41,667 nt of DNA. It comes from Paraburkholderia solitsugae. Lineage in GTDB: Bacteria > Pseudomonadota > Gammaproteobacteria > Burkholderiales > Burkholderiaceae. A program made the translations under genes and the position numbers. The stretch covers positions 1 through 41,667 of the forward strand of contig NZ_WOEY01000039.1 of the NCBI RefSeq assembly GCF_013177695.1, given 5' to 3'. The notes below the pieces were generated by a model. It saw only the letters and a list, made by a program, of their open reading frames with translations. It made no database searches and was not told the DNA's origin. Numbering within the stretch: position 1 is the stretch's first letter; each line of letters begins with the position of its first letter. Shown piece by piece: positions 16,758 to 24,939 of this stretch.

Positions 16758-16782
16758 TTCGCGTGGCGCAAAAGAACCCCGT

Positions 16783-17760
16783 TTAGCGGGTGAGATTTCG
16801 TTTGACCTTGCGTTGATGCATCACGCGGCCGATCGTGTTCAGCAGCAATTGCGCCGCCAGAATCGAAGTCGAACCGGAATGGTCGTAGTCCGGCGCGACT
16901 TCCACGAGATCGATGCCGATCACGTCACCCTGCTCGGCGAGGCCGGCGAACAATTCGAGTCCTTCGTAATAGAGCAGGCCGCCGTGGCTCGGCGTGCCCG
17001 TGCCCGGCGCGATCGACGGATCGAAACCGTCGATATCGATCGTCAGGTAGTAACGCACGCCCTTAGGGATACGGTCCAGAACGCCCTGAATGCCGAGGCG
17101 CCGCAGGTCGCGCACCGAGATGATGTCCGAGCCCATCTCGCGCGCCTGTGCGTATCCTTCGCGTGCGGTAGACGACACGTTGCGGATGCCGATCTGCGTC
17201 ATGCCCGACACCACGCTTTTCTCCGCTGCACGACGCAACGGATTGCCATGGCCGTAACGCACACCGTGACGCTCGTCGACGAAATCAAGGTGGGCGTCGA
17301 TATGGACGATATGAAACGGCTCCTGACCTTCGAACGCATTGATGCACGGAATGTTGATCGAGTGATCGCCGCCCATCACCACCGGCAACGCGCCCGCCGC
17401 CAGGATCTTGCGCACGCCGTACTCGATATTTGCGTGACTCTTCTCCGTGTTGGTGTGCACCATGTCCGCGTCGCCGATATCGACGATCCGAACTTCGTTG
17501 CTCGGCAAGTAGACGACGTCGTCTTCGAAATCGTATGCGCCGCCATGGCCGAACGAAAACAGGGTCGACGCATCGCGAATCGAACGCGGGCCGAACCTCG
17601 CGCCTGCCCGCCATTGCGTACCGCAGTCGAAGGGAGCGCCCATCACCGCGACGTCCGCGTCGATCTTGTCCCAGTCAAGACACAACGGAGACTTCGCGAA
17701 CGTGCAGATTCCAACAAACGGCAAATTGAGGCGACCCGTTTCGTAGCTGTTTTCAGACAT
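16783..17760 (-). CDS. Agmatinase/guanidinobutyrase-family ureohydrolase
   Basis: Enzyme of 325 residues that would cleave urea from a guanidino compound with a binuclear manganese centre. All metal ligands are visible: H133 in GGDHS, the HIDAHLD motif (153-159), and D242 and D244 in DIDGFDPS, followed by APGTGTP. Homologs act on agmatine, 4-guanidinobutyrate, 3-guanidinopropionate or proclavaminate, and the loop residues that set specificity cannot be assigned by eye. It is a single-gene unit with LysR module 3 about 158 bases upstream, which joins it to the aldehyde dehydrogenase and binding-protein units. Confidence 0.9.
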   Translation of the reverse strand: MSENSYETGRLNLPFVGICTFAKSPLCLDWDKIDADVAVMGAPFDCGTQWRAGARFGPRSIRDASTLFSFGHGGAYDFEDDVVYLPSNEVRIVDIGDADMVHTNTEKSHANIEYGVRKILAAGALPVVMGGDHSINIPCINAFEGQEPFHIVHIDAHLDFVDERHGVRYGHGNPLRRAAEKSVVSGMTQIGIRNVSSTAREGYAQAREMGSDIISVRDLRRLGIQGVLDRIPKGVRYYLTIDIDGFDPSIAPGTGTPSHGGLLYYEGLELFAGLAEQGDVIGIDLVEVAPDYDHSGSTSILAAQLLLNTIGRVMHQRKVKRNLTR

Positions 17761-17893
17761 GCTTATCTCCGTCCTGTTATGGGTTCAGATAGGTGCGGCG
17801 CACGCGCTGCTGCCGTCCTCGCTGCAGCAACGCCCGTTGTGACGGGCCAGCGGTTTATCTGAAACGGAGTCTAGGCAAACAAATTCAACGGAA

Positions 17894-17933
17894 AAATGCC
17901 AAACATGAGAAATGCACTTCGGGAGATTCCGAA
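17894..17933 (-). promoter_or_regulatory. LysR module 3 (upstream of agmatinase-family gene)
   Basis: AAAATGC (17893-17899), seventeen bases, then a dyad TTCGG-gagatt-CCGAA (17918-17933) and GCAA. On the minus strand GCATTTT, six bases, GAATTTG and TAGACT follow, as in module 2. No regulator gene lies on the other side, so here the module must serve the ureohydrolase gene alone. Confidence 0.7.
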
Positions 17934-18002
17934 GCAATGTTCAGAGGCAGTCAGGCCGTGATTGGATCAGTCGCATGCTCTCGTCACAACCTGATTCACA
18001 AT

Positions 18003-18776
18003 CTACAGCGTGGCAGTCACTCCACCATCCACATAAAGAATGTGGCCATTCACAAAGTTCGAAGCGTCACTCGCCAGGAACACAGCGGCGCCGACAAGAT
18101 CTTCCACATCGCCCCAACGCCGTGATGGCGTGCGTCCGATCAGCCAATTGCTGAACGTTTCGTCCTTGACGAGCGCCTCGGTCAGCTCCGTCTTGAAGTA
18201 ACCCGGCCCCAGGCCGTTAACCTGAATTCCGTGCTGCCCCCAGTCGATCGCCATCCCCTTCGTCAGCATCTTCACCGCGCCTTTGCTCGCGGTGTAAGCC
18301 GCGATGTTGGGACGGCCCAGTTCGCTTTGCACCGAACAGATGTTGACGATCTTCCCGCGCTTGCGAGCAATCATGTGCCGCGCCACCGCCTGGCCGACCA
18401 GGAACACGCTGTCGACGTTGGTCTTCATCAGCTCTTCCCATTGAGCATGGGAAAACTGTTCGAGCGGCGCACGACGCTGCATGCCCGCGTTGTTGACGAG
18501 AATGTCGATCGCACCGATTTCGCGCTCGATATCGGCGATCGCCGCTTCGACCTCAGCGGGCGACGTCACGTCGAAACTTGCGGCATGAACGGTCGCGCCC
18601 TCATCGCGCAAACGGCTGACGGCCTCCGCCAGCCTGGCCGCGTTGCGACCATTCAGAATGACTTCAGCGCCGGCGCCGGCCAATCCTTTGGCGAGCGCAA
18701 AGCCAATACCGGTACTCGACCCAGTGACCAGAGCACGACGCCCCGACAGATCAAACATCTTCAGATTGTTGTTCAA
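18003..18776 (-). CDS. idnO: Gluconate 5-dehydrogenase (SDR family)
   Basis: Short-chain dehydrogenase of 257 residues that would reduce 5-keto-D-gluconate to D-gluconate with NADPH. The cofactor motif TGSSTGIG, NNAG, and the catalytic serine and YTASK motif are intact. The segments GMQRRAPLEQFSHAQWEEL and ILYVDGGVTATL resemble IdnO / Ga5DH. Translation most likely starts at the TTG at 18776: AGGAG lies five bases before it, inside the end of the gluconokinase gene, whose TAA stop is two bases upstream. It is the last gene of the minus-strand gluconate unit. Confidence 0.88.
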   Translation of the reverse strand: MNNNLKMFDLSGRRALVTGSSTGIGFALAKGLAGAGAEVILNGRNAARLAEAVSRLRDEGATVHAASFDVTSPAEVEAAIADIEREIGAIDILVNNAGMQRRAPLEQFSHAQWEELMKTNVDSVFLVGQAVARHMIARKRGKIVNICSVQSELGRPNIAAYTASKGAVKMLTKGMAIDWGQHGIQVNGLGPGYFKTELTEALVKDETFSNWLIGRTPSRRWGDVEDLVGAAVFLASDASNFVNGHILYVDGGVTATL

Positions 18777-18777
18777 C

Positions 18778-19335
18778 TTAACTCCTCTTCGACTCTAATT
18801 CGTCCGACTTCGATTCAGCACCATCCGGCGCGCTCAGCCATTGCATGACCGCTCTCACACTGCACGCGCTGTCCTGCGATGCAGAAAGATGGAGCACATC
18901 GGCTTCACCGACAGGCGACTCGAGCGTCGCGAATTGATCCGCAACCAGTGTCGCTGGGAACTCATGATCAAGCCGTCCAGAAACTCGTGCAACCGCGGCG
19001 GACAAGTTGATGTCGAGAAATACAAATCTCAGACCGGCGACACGCGCGCGCATGCGCTCGCGATAGCTACGTCTCAACGCGGAACAGGACAGCACGGCCG
19101 TCCCACGCATATCATGCATCCGCTCGGCAAGGCGGTCCAGCCACGGCTCCCGGTCACTGTCGCACAACGCGATCCCCCGGCACATCTTGTCGCGGCTTTC
19201 CGCCGAGTGATGCTCGTCCCCCTCGATGAAAACGCCCTCCAGCGCCACGGCCAACTCGCGCGCAAGTGTCGACTTACCCGAGCCCGACACGCCCATCACC
19301 ACTATTTTATGTATCACGTTGCACAATCCTGCCAC
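18778..19335 (-). CDS. gntK: Gluconokinase
   Basis: Kinase of 185 residues that phosphorylates D-gluconate to 6-phosphogluconate. The Walker A loop GVSGSGKST is near residue 15, followed by FIEGDEHHS, the GIALCDSDREPWLDRL segment and CSALRRSYRERMR, all typical of the GntK/IdnK family. The product is slightly longer than E. coli GntK because of a Ser/Glu-rich tail. It is directly coupled to the gluconate 5-dehydrogenase gene. A hairpin at 19381-19414 separates it from the binding-protein gene upstream. Confidence 0.9.
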   Translation of the reverse strand: MAGLCNVIHKIVVMGVSGSGKSTLARELAVALEGVFIEGDEHHSAESRDKMCRGIALCDSDREPWLDRLAERMHDMRGTAVLSCSALRRSYRERMRARVAGLRFVFLDINLSAAVARVSGRLDHEFPATLVADQFATLESPVGEADVLHLSASQDSACSVRAVMQWLSAPDGAESKSDELESKRS

Positions 19336-19380
19336 GTTGTCCCGGCACGCGATCTACGGAATCGCATCGGCCATTCAACC

Positions 19381-19414
19381 GGTAGCGGTGCGCAAATAAA
19401 AGCGTACCGCTACC
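19381..19414 (-). terminator. Intercistronic hairpin between binding-protein and gluconokinase genes
   Basis: Arms GGTAGCGGT (19381-19389) and ACCGCTACC (19406-19414) are perfect, and CGC/GCG extends the stem below an eight-base loop. No T-tract follows on the minus strand, so it is more likely an mRNA stabiliser or attenuator that raises the binding protein over the downstream enzymes. Confidence 0.55.
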
Positions 19415-19430
19415 TCACAAACTTTCCTCT

Positions 19431-20279
19431 TCAGGACACCGGCGTGAACTTGAGTTGGCTGATCGGCGTGACCTTATCGGTCCGGGTCAGGCCATACGGC
19501 GTCTTCGGTCCGAGCCACTTGTTGAAGATCGTGCTCATCTCGCCGCTCTGCTCCATCGTCGCCAAGGCCTTGTTCACCGCGCCCAGCATGCCAGGCTCGT
19601 TCTGGCGCAAGCCCACCCCGATCGGCTCGATCAGCATCGGCTCCGCCGCAATCGCCACCGCGCCGTCTGTGCCGTCCACCTGCTTCGCAATCTTCGTGGC
19701 GGTCATCTGATTGGTGACGAAGCCTTTGACCTTGTTCTGCTCGAGTGCGAGAAACGCCGAGCTAGTATCGTGAAAGGTCACCGCCTGGCCATCTTTGATC
19801 GAAATTGGAATCGACTGCGCGGACGTCGAACCGTCGGCGGCACTGATTTTCTGGCCCGTGAAATCGGTCAGTTTCTTGCCCGCGTCGGCCTTCTTCACGA
19901 CAAGCACTTCCTTGGTGGAATAGTACGAGTCGCTAAAGGCAATCTGCGTCGCGCGAGTTTTGGTGTAGGCCAGGTTTGCAACCACAATGTCGACGCGCCC
20001 CAGCTTCAATTGCGGAATCCGCGCCTCCACTGCCAACGGTTCGAGCTTCGCCTTCACGCCCAACTGTTTTGCCACCGCGTTGCACAGGTCCACATCCATA
20101 CCCTCGAGCTGCCGCGTCTGCGCATTGGGATACGAGAAAGGCTCGACGTTCGAATACACACCGCAGCTCAACTCGCCGCGACTCTTGATATCGGCCAATT
20201 GATCAGCATGAGCCGGAGCAATCGATGCAACCGTACCGCCAAGGACCAACATCCCCGCAAAAATCTTCTTTACCTGCAT
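19431..20279 (-). CDS. Family 3 (polar amino acid type) ABC substrate-binding protein
   Basis: Periplasmic protein of 282 residues with a signal peptide (MQVKKIFAGMLVLGGTVA, cleavage after AHA). The mature protein starts DQLADIKSRGELSCGVYSNVEPFSY and contains GMDVDLCNAVAKQLG, the family 3 signature of glutamate, glutamine and cystine receptors. The start is set at 20279. With the downstream ATPase and two permeases upstream it forms a complete importer. The ligand is uncertain: the amino-acid signature conflicts with the gluconate genes that flank it. Confidence 0.9.
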   Translation of the reverse strand: MQVKKIFAGMLVLGGTVASIAPAHADQLADIKSRGELSCGVYSNVEPFSYPNAQTRQLEGMDVDLCNAVAKQLGVKAKLEPLAVEARIPQLKLGRVDIVVANLAYTKTRATQIAFSDSYYSTKEVLVVKKADAGKKLTDFTGQKISAADGSTSAQSIPISIKDGQAVTFHDTSSAFLALEQNKVKGFVTNQMTATKIAKQVDGTDGAVAIAAEPMLIEPIGVGLRQNEPGMLGAVNKALATMEQSGEMSTIFNKWLGPKTPYGLTRTDKVTPISQLKFTPVS

Positions 20280-20375
20280 CGTGATGCTCCTGAAGTTTAT
20301 GTGTAAAGCAATCGACTGCCGATCAAAGGTGGTCAATCCAAATCTGACTCGCGAAGGCGATACCGCCTGCTTGCC

Positions 20376-21104
20376 TCAATGCGTGCGAAGATCGGACAGG
20401 AATCTCTGCGCCCGTTCGTGTTTCGGGCGCAAAAAGAACTCCTCCGGCTCCGCTGTTTCAAGAATCTTCCCTGCATCCATAAACCAGACGCGGTCGGCAA
20501 CCTCACGGGCAAATCCCATCTCATGCGTGACGCACATCATCGTCATGCCTTCCTGCGCGAGGCTCTTCATCACGTTCAGCACTTCGCCAACCATCTCCGG
20601 GTCGAGCGCGCTGGTGGGTTCGTCGAACAACATCGCCGGCGGATTCATTGCCAGCGCTCGCGCAATCGCAACGCGCTGCTGCTGACCACCCGAGAGTTGC
20701 GGAGGATACGCACTGGCCTTGTTCGACAGACCGACGCGCGAGAGCAAATCTGCCGCTTTGCGTTCCGCTTCCGCGCGCTTGAGGCCGTTCACGCGCATCG
20801 GTGAAAGCGTAATGTTGTCGAGCACCGACAGATGCGGAAACAGATTGAATTGCTGAAACACGAAACCGACACGGCTGCGGTAAGCATTCAGACCCAGCTT
20901 CTTGTCATGAATGTTTTGACCGTCGAAAAAGATCTCCCCACGGTTGATCTCCTCGAGCCGGTTGACGGTGCGAATCAATGTCGACTTACCCGATCCGGAT
21001 GGTCCGCAGACCACCACGACTTCGCCTTTGCGAACCTCGGCGTTCACGTCCACGAGAGCGTGATATTCGCCGTACCATTTGTTGACGCCGGAAAACTTGA
21101 TCAT
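20376..21104 (-). CDS. ABC transporter ATPase, polar amino acid type (GlnQ/GltL-like)
   Basis: ATPase of 242 residues. Walker [10 protein letters not shown] is near 35, the Q-loop QQFNLFPHL near 90, the signature [16 protein letters not shown] near 138 and Walker [14 protein letters not shown], then the H-loop VTHEM. The sequence is closest to GlnQ/GltL/HisP. It energises the two permeases just upstream, with gaps of 27 and 1 bases, and passes into the binding-protein gene 96 bases further on. Confidence 0.93.
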   Translation of the reverse strand: MIKFSGVNKWYGEYHALVDVNAEVRKGEVVVVCGPSGSGKSTLIRTVNRLEEINRGEIFFDGQNIHDKKLGLNAYRSRVGFVFQQFNLFPHLSVLDNITLSPMRVNGLKRAEAERKAADLLSRVGLSNKASAYPPQLSGGQQQRVAIARALAMNPPAMLFDEPTSALDPEMVGEVLNVMKSLAQEGMTMMCVTHEMGFAREVADRVWFMDAGKILETAEPEEFFLRPKHERAQRFLSDLRTH

Positions 21105-21131
21105 GCGAAATACCTCGAAGTGATTGAGCGC

Positions 21132-21881
21132 CTAGTTCTCGGTGGGCAGCGGATCGGTTAGCGCTACGGCGCCCGCCTTCTGGGTCTTCGATGCGGCACC
21201 GGCCCGCTTGCGCGTCACGCGCCGCTCCAGATACTGCGCAAGCTGCGTCAGCGCGTAACACAGGGCGAAGTAGCTCATGGCGAGAATCAGGTACACGGGA
21301 AAAGGCTTCGTCAACAGCCGGTTGTTGATCTGATCCGCCGCGAAGGAGATTTCCTGCACGTTGATGATGTAACCCAGCGAGGTCTCCTTGATCGTCGATA
21401 CGAACTGCGTGACCATGCTCGGCACCACGTTGTAAAGCGCCTGCGGCAAGATGACCGCGCGCATGGTCTTCATGTAGCTCATGCCGAGCGCTCGTGAGGC
21501 TTCGGCCTGCCCTTTCGGCAGCCCCTCGATGCCCGCACGGATAATTTCCCCGAGATAGGCCGAGTCATAGATGACGAGCGCGCACAGCATCGTGACAAAC
21601 CCGGTGACCGGATAGCCGGTCAGAACAGGCACGAGAAAGTACACCCAGAAGATCACCATCAGGAGCGGAATACCCCGCACCATATAGACAAGACCGGTGG
21701 CCGGGGCCCGCAGAAACCGGAAAGGACTGATGCGGGCCAGTGCAACCAGGATCCCCAAGGGAAATGCGATGACGAGCGCTGAAAGCGACAGCAGTATCGT
21801 CAGCACGATGCCGCCTAGCGGGCCATGCGGATACTGCCCGATGAGCAGCAGTGTCCAGTTGTCGCGCAGGATGTCGAACAT
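21132..21881 (-). CDS. Amino-acid-type ABC permease (GltK-like)
   Basis: Membrane protein of 249 residues with about five transmembrane helices. The EAA loop reads EASRALGMSYMKTMRAVILPQAL, the ATPase contact of the HisMQ family. A basic Lys/Arg-rich tail follows the last helix. It forms a heterodimer with the permease encoded directly upstream; its ATG lies just after that gene's TGA. Confidence 0.92.
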   Translation of the reverse strand: MFDILRDNWTLLLIGQYPHGPLGGIVLTILLSLSALVIAFPLGILVALARISPFRFLRAPATGLVYMVRGIPLLMVIFWVYFLVPVLTGYPVTGFVTMLCALVIYDSAYLGEIIRAGIEGLPKGQAEASRALGMSYMKTMRAVILPQALYNVVPSMVTQFVSTIKETSLGYIINVQEISFAADQINNRLLTKPFPVYLILAMSYFALCYALTQLAQYLERRVTRKRAGAASKTQKAGAVALTDPLPTEN

Positions 21882-21882
21882 G

Positions 21883-22584
21883 TCACTTCACTCCCGGAAT
21901 GCGGTAGTGCATCGCGATTTTGGCGCCGCCCAGCATGATGACGAGGGAGAGGCCGAGATACACCACCGTGGCGACAAAGTACGACTCGAACGACAGGAAG
22001 GTTTCGTTCTCGATCTGACGGGTGACATACGTCAGCTCCGCCGCGCCGATCGCCATCGCGAGACTCGTGTTCTTGAACAGCAAGACCGCGTGATTGACCA
22101 TCGGCGGAATGGCATTGCGCAACGCTTGCGGAAGAACGACGAAACGCATGCCGTTCAGGAAGTTCAGACCCAGCGCACGTGAAGCTTCGTACTGTCCGTA
22201 GGGAATCGCACGCAATCCGCTGCGAATATCTTCGGAGAGATAGGCCGCACTGCACAGCCCGATCGCCACGACCGCAAAAATGAACTGGCCGTTGTACTGG
22301 TTCAGCAGTGTCTGCACCGAGTCCGGCAAGATGTTCGAAATGCCGAAGTACCAGAACAGGATCTGGACCAGCATCGGCACATTGCGGTGGTAGGCCACGA
22401 ACGCCTTGACGAAGGCCGTCGCGAGACGATTGTTGGTCAGGCGGATCAGCGTGAGAAGAATGCCCACGACCAGCGAGAGAATCCACGCCAGCGCAGCCAT
22501 CGCGAGGGTGAGCTCGATCCCATGGAGAAACAGCGCCCCATAGTCGCCTCGCAGCACCGTCGCCAGGTCAAAGTGAAGTTTCAT
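21883..22584 (-). CDS. Amino-acid-type ABC permease (GltJ-like)
   Basis: Membrane protein of 233 residues and first gene of the transporter operon. The EAA loop reads EASRALGLNFLNGMRFVVLPQAL. Its N-terminus, with FLHGIELTLAMAALAWILSL, is typical of HisMQ permeases. The ribosome site GGGAC lies seven bases before the ATG at 22584. Confidence 0.92.
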   Translation of the reverse strand: MKLHFDLATVLRGDYGALFLHGIELTLAMAALAWILSLVVGILLTLIRLTNNRLATAFVKAFVAYHRNVPMLVQILFWYFGISNILPDSVQTLLNQYNGQFIFAVVAIGLCSAAYLSEDIRSGLRAIPYGQYEASRALGLNFLNGMRFVVLPQALRNAIPPMVNHAVLLFKNTSLAMAIGAAELTYVTRQIENETFLSFESYFVATVVYLGLSLVIMLGGAKIAMHYRIPGVK

Positions 22585-22889
22585 GTTGCACGTCCCAATG
22601 ATTCGGATCGAAGCAATGGTCCCGGTCTGACTCGACCTGCGGCACCATCGTTATCCCGCCGGAAGTCGCCGTCGACCTCCGTTGAATTGATACTAGCTCG
22701 CAAAAAAAGGCTGTTGCAGAGGCCTTTCTTCTGGTGCAATAAGTTTCGGGAATGATGGCTCGGGATGGCTTCCGGCAACGGAACAGACGTGGTTCTGCAT
22801 GGTGTTTGTCTCCAGTATGTAGCACCTCTGCGGGCGCCTCATCGGTTGGCGCGCTCCTCGATCGGAGCGCCCACTTTTGTGAAACAACT
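22585..22889. other. Leader region of the ABC transporter operon
   Basis: About 330 bases between the ABC permease and the 2-ketoaldonate reductase contain no credible gene. A seven-base T-run on the minus strand near 22705-22711 and a GC-rich dyad near 22853-22872 were seen. I could not assign a promoter. Both flanking genes run left, so the transporter promoter should lie here. Confidence 0.4.
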
Positions 22890-22911
22890 CCGGCGCAGCA
22901 TGCTGCGCCGG
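22890..22911 (-). terminator. Terminator after the 2-ketoaldonate reductase
   Basis: A 22-base perfect palindrome, arms CCGGCGCAGCA and TGCTGCGCCGG, lies seven bases past the stop and is followed on the minus strand by AGTTGTTT. The stem is strong and the tail short. Confidence 0.65.
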
Positions 22912-22918
22912 TCATCGC

Positions 22919-23929
22919 TCAGGCAGTGGCTGTCGGGCGAGTCAGCACCTGCGGGTTCACCGGCGTGGGCGGCTTGCCCGCCGATGCCCCGTGCCCCAAG
23001 GCGGCAATCAAATTGTCTGCACAGAGCGCCGCCATCGCACGGCGTGTGCTGACGGACGCGCTGCCGATATGCGGCGTCAGCACCACATTCTTTTGCGCAA
23101 GAAGCGCCGGGCAGATCACCGGCTCGCCTTCGAAGACGTCCAGACCGGCCGCTGCGATGCTGCCTTCGTGGAGCGCTACCGCGAGCGCAGCGTCGTCCAC
23201 CACGCCGCCGCGTGCGATGTTGGTCAGCGTGGCCGACGATTTCATCTGCTTGAGCTCAGCCGCGCCGATCGCATGGTGCGAGCTGGCCGAGTAAGGCACC
23301 ACGACGATCAGATGATCCGACTCGCGCAGCAGCGTTTCCTTGTCGACATAGCGCGCCCGGCAGCCCTCCTCGACATCCGGCGCCAGTTGCGAGCGATTGT
23401 GATAAATCACGCGCATACCGAAGCCGAACGCGCCGCGCCGCGCGATCGCCTGACCGATGCGCCCCATGCCGAGAATGCCGAGCGTCGAACCATGCACGTC
23501 GCTGCCGACGAACATGTCGTAACGCCCGGTCTTGATCCATTCGCCAGCGCGCAGAAAGTGTTCCGACTCGGTGATGCGCCGCGCCGTTGCCATCATCAGC
23601 GCGAAGCCGAAATCGGCGGTGGTATCGGTGAGGACGTCCGGCGTATTCGTCACCAGCACGCCACGTGCGGTACAGGCTTCCACGTCGACGTTGTTGTAGC
23701 CCACGCCGATGTTGCATACCGCTTTCAACTGCGGGCAAGCGTCGAGCAAGGTCGCGTCGATCCGGTCGCTGCCCGCCGTCATGGCTCCCACCTTCCCTTG
23801 CAACCGGGCAATCAGCTCCGGTTGCGTCCAGATCGTGTCTTCTGGGTTGTCGGTCACGTCGAAGTTCGCACGCAAGCGATCGACGATATCCGGAAACGAC
23901 GCACGGGTAACCAGTACCGATGCACGCAT
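22919..23929 (-). CDS. ghrB: 2-ketogluconate / glyoxylate-hydroxypyruvate reductase
   Basis: D-2-hydroxyacid dehydrogenase of 336 residues that would reduce 2-keto-D-gluconate to gluconate or glyoxylate to glycolate with NADPH. The cofactor site is GILGMGRIGQAIA (near 152-164). The catalytic trio is in NIARGGVVDD (Arg), DVFEGEP (Glu) and TPHIGSAS (His). The N-terminal NIGVGYNNVDVEACTARG matches the GhrB/KguD group. It follows the SDR gene by 73 bases and ends at a terminator. Its product would be gluconate, the substrate of the gluconokinase at 18778. Confidence 0.87.
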   Translation of the reverse strand: MRASVLVTRASFPDIVDRLRANFDVTDNPEDTIWTQPELIARLQGKVGAMTAGSDRIDATLLDACPQLKAVCNIGVGYNNVDVEACTARGVLVTNTPDVLTDTTADFGFALMMATARRITESEHFLRAGEWIKTGRYDMFVGSDVHGSTLGILGMGRIGQAIARRGAFGFGMRVIYHNRSQLAPDVEEGCRARYVDKETLLRESDHLIVVVPYSASSHHAIGAAELKQMKSSATLTNIARGGVVDDAALAVALHEGSIAAAGLDVFEGEPVICPALLAQKNVVLTPHIGSASVSTRRAMAALCADNLIAALGHGASAGKPPTPVNPQVLTRPTATA

Positions 23930-24002
23930 GGAGAACCTCCTTGTTGGTCTCTGGTGATAATCTCGCGCGGACGTCGCGCAAGAGTCGGCGACATGCCTGG
24001 CC

Positions 24003-24761
24003 TTATTCGTCGTGGTCGGCCGGGTCGCGTTTGATCGTCGTCAGCCCGCCCGGTACCTGCAGCGTGGGCAGAATTTCCATGTTGCTGATGTTGACCGCGA
24101 GCGGCGCGGCAATCGCAAAGGCAATGGCATCGGCAATATCGGACGGCAGTGGCAACTCGAAGCCATCGATAAACTGCTTGCGCGCCGCCTCGATGTCGCC
24201 ATGCACGTGGCCAAAAATATCGGTGGCGACCCGGCCCGGACAGATCTCCGTCACGCGGACACGCCTGCCGGTCGCGTCCACGCGCAACTGGCGCGACAAC
24301 GCATGGATGCCGGCCTTCGTCGCGTGATAAATCGAGTTGCCGTTGAAGTTGTAGATCGCCGCGATCGAACTGATGTTGACGATATGACCGCGATCGCGGG
24401 CAACCATGCCCGGCATGGTGAGCCGCACGATATGCAGAACGGCTTGCAGATTGACTTCCACCTGCACGTCGATGTCTTCGACGCCGGCGTCCAGTATCGA
24501 GCCTTTGCGCGATACGCCGGCGTTGTTCACGACGATATCGAACGGCACGTCCTGCGTCAGCTTCGTAATGGCCGCCAGATCGCACACGTCGATCGCGTGC
24601 GGGATGCAACCGGTTCGCTCCGCCAGCTCATTCAGACGATCGGCGTTGCGGGCGAGCGCATGCACTTCGAGTCCTTCACGGCAGAAGCGCTCAACGATCG
24701 CAGCCCCCATCCCGGTCGAAGCGCCTGTCACCAGCGCGGTCTTATAGTCTGAAAACGGCAT
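24003..24761 (-). CDS. SDR oxidoreductase (YdfG/3-hydroxyacid dehydrogenase-like)
   Basis: Short-chain dehydrogenase of 252 residues. It has TGASTGMG at 14-21, NNAGVSRKG, the catalytic SSIAA and YHATKAG, and the EICPGRVATDIFG loop. The ISNMEILPT ending is typical of the YdfG-like NADP-dependent group that acts on serine, threonine and other 3-hydroxy acids. A Nac-type operator and promoter (24826-24888) lie directly upstream, so it starts its own unit with the reductase gene at 22919. The substrate is not known. Confidence 0.85.
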   Translation of the reverse strand: MPFSDYKTALVTGASTGMGAAIVERFCREGLEVHALARNADRLNELAERTGCIPHAIDVCDLAAITKLTQDVPFDIVVNNAGVSRKGSILDAGVEDIDVQVEVNLQAVLHIVRLTMPGMVARDRGHIVNISSIAAIYNFNGNSIYHATKAGIHALSRQLRVDATGRRVRVTEICPGRVATDIFGHVHGDIEAARKQFIDGFELPLPSDIADAIAFAIAAPLAVNISNMEILPTLQVPGGLTTIKRDPADHDE

Positions 24762-24825
24762 GAATAACCTCTATCTATCTTTCTGAACTGTCGCCCTTTG
24801 AGGCGTGCGATAAGCCTGTTACCAA

Positions 24826-24888
24826 TGTATACGCCGTGAAAACGTGGGGCAAAGACGGATTGGCTTTGTCGTGATAAGACTGGCTTAT
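24826..24888 (-). promoter_or_regulatory. Nac-type operator and promoter 1 (SDR gene)
   Basis: Minus strand: dyad ATAAG-ccagt-CTTAT (24888-24874), 20 bases, -35-like TTTGCC (24853-24848), 16 bases, -10 TATACA (24831-24826). The spacing matches the other three copies. ATA-N9-TAT is the known core of sites for Nac and Cbl. Confidence 0.72.
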
Positions 24889-24939
24889 GGTTGAACGGAA
24901 GGCCGGCCTGGCGCCGTATCAGGGCTGTCCGATGAGCGC

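Noticed and set aside
16813..17862. A long plus-strand frame across the agmatinase-family gene
   Set aside because: It is a mirror of the minus-strand gene, with His/Arg-rich composition and no domain; all metal-binding motifs are on the minus strand.
17861..17940. A guanidine riboswitch in the leader of the agmatinase-family gene
   Set aside because: I looked for the conserved ykkC-type stems and loops and did not see them; the conserved sequence there is explained by the LysR module shared with two other genes.
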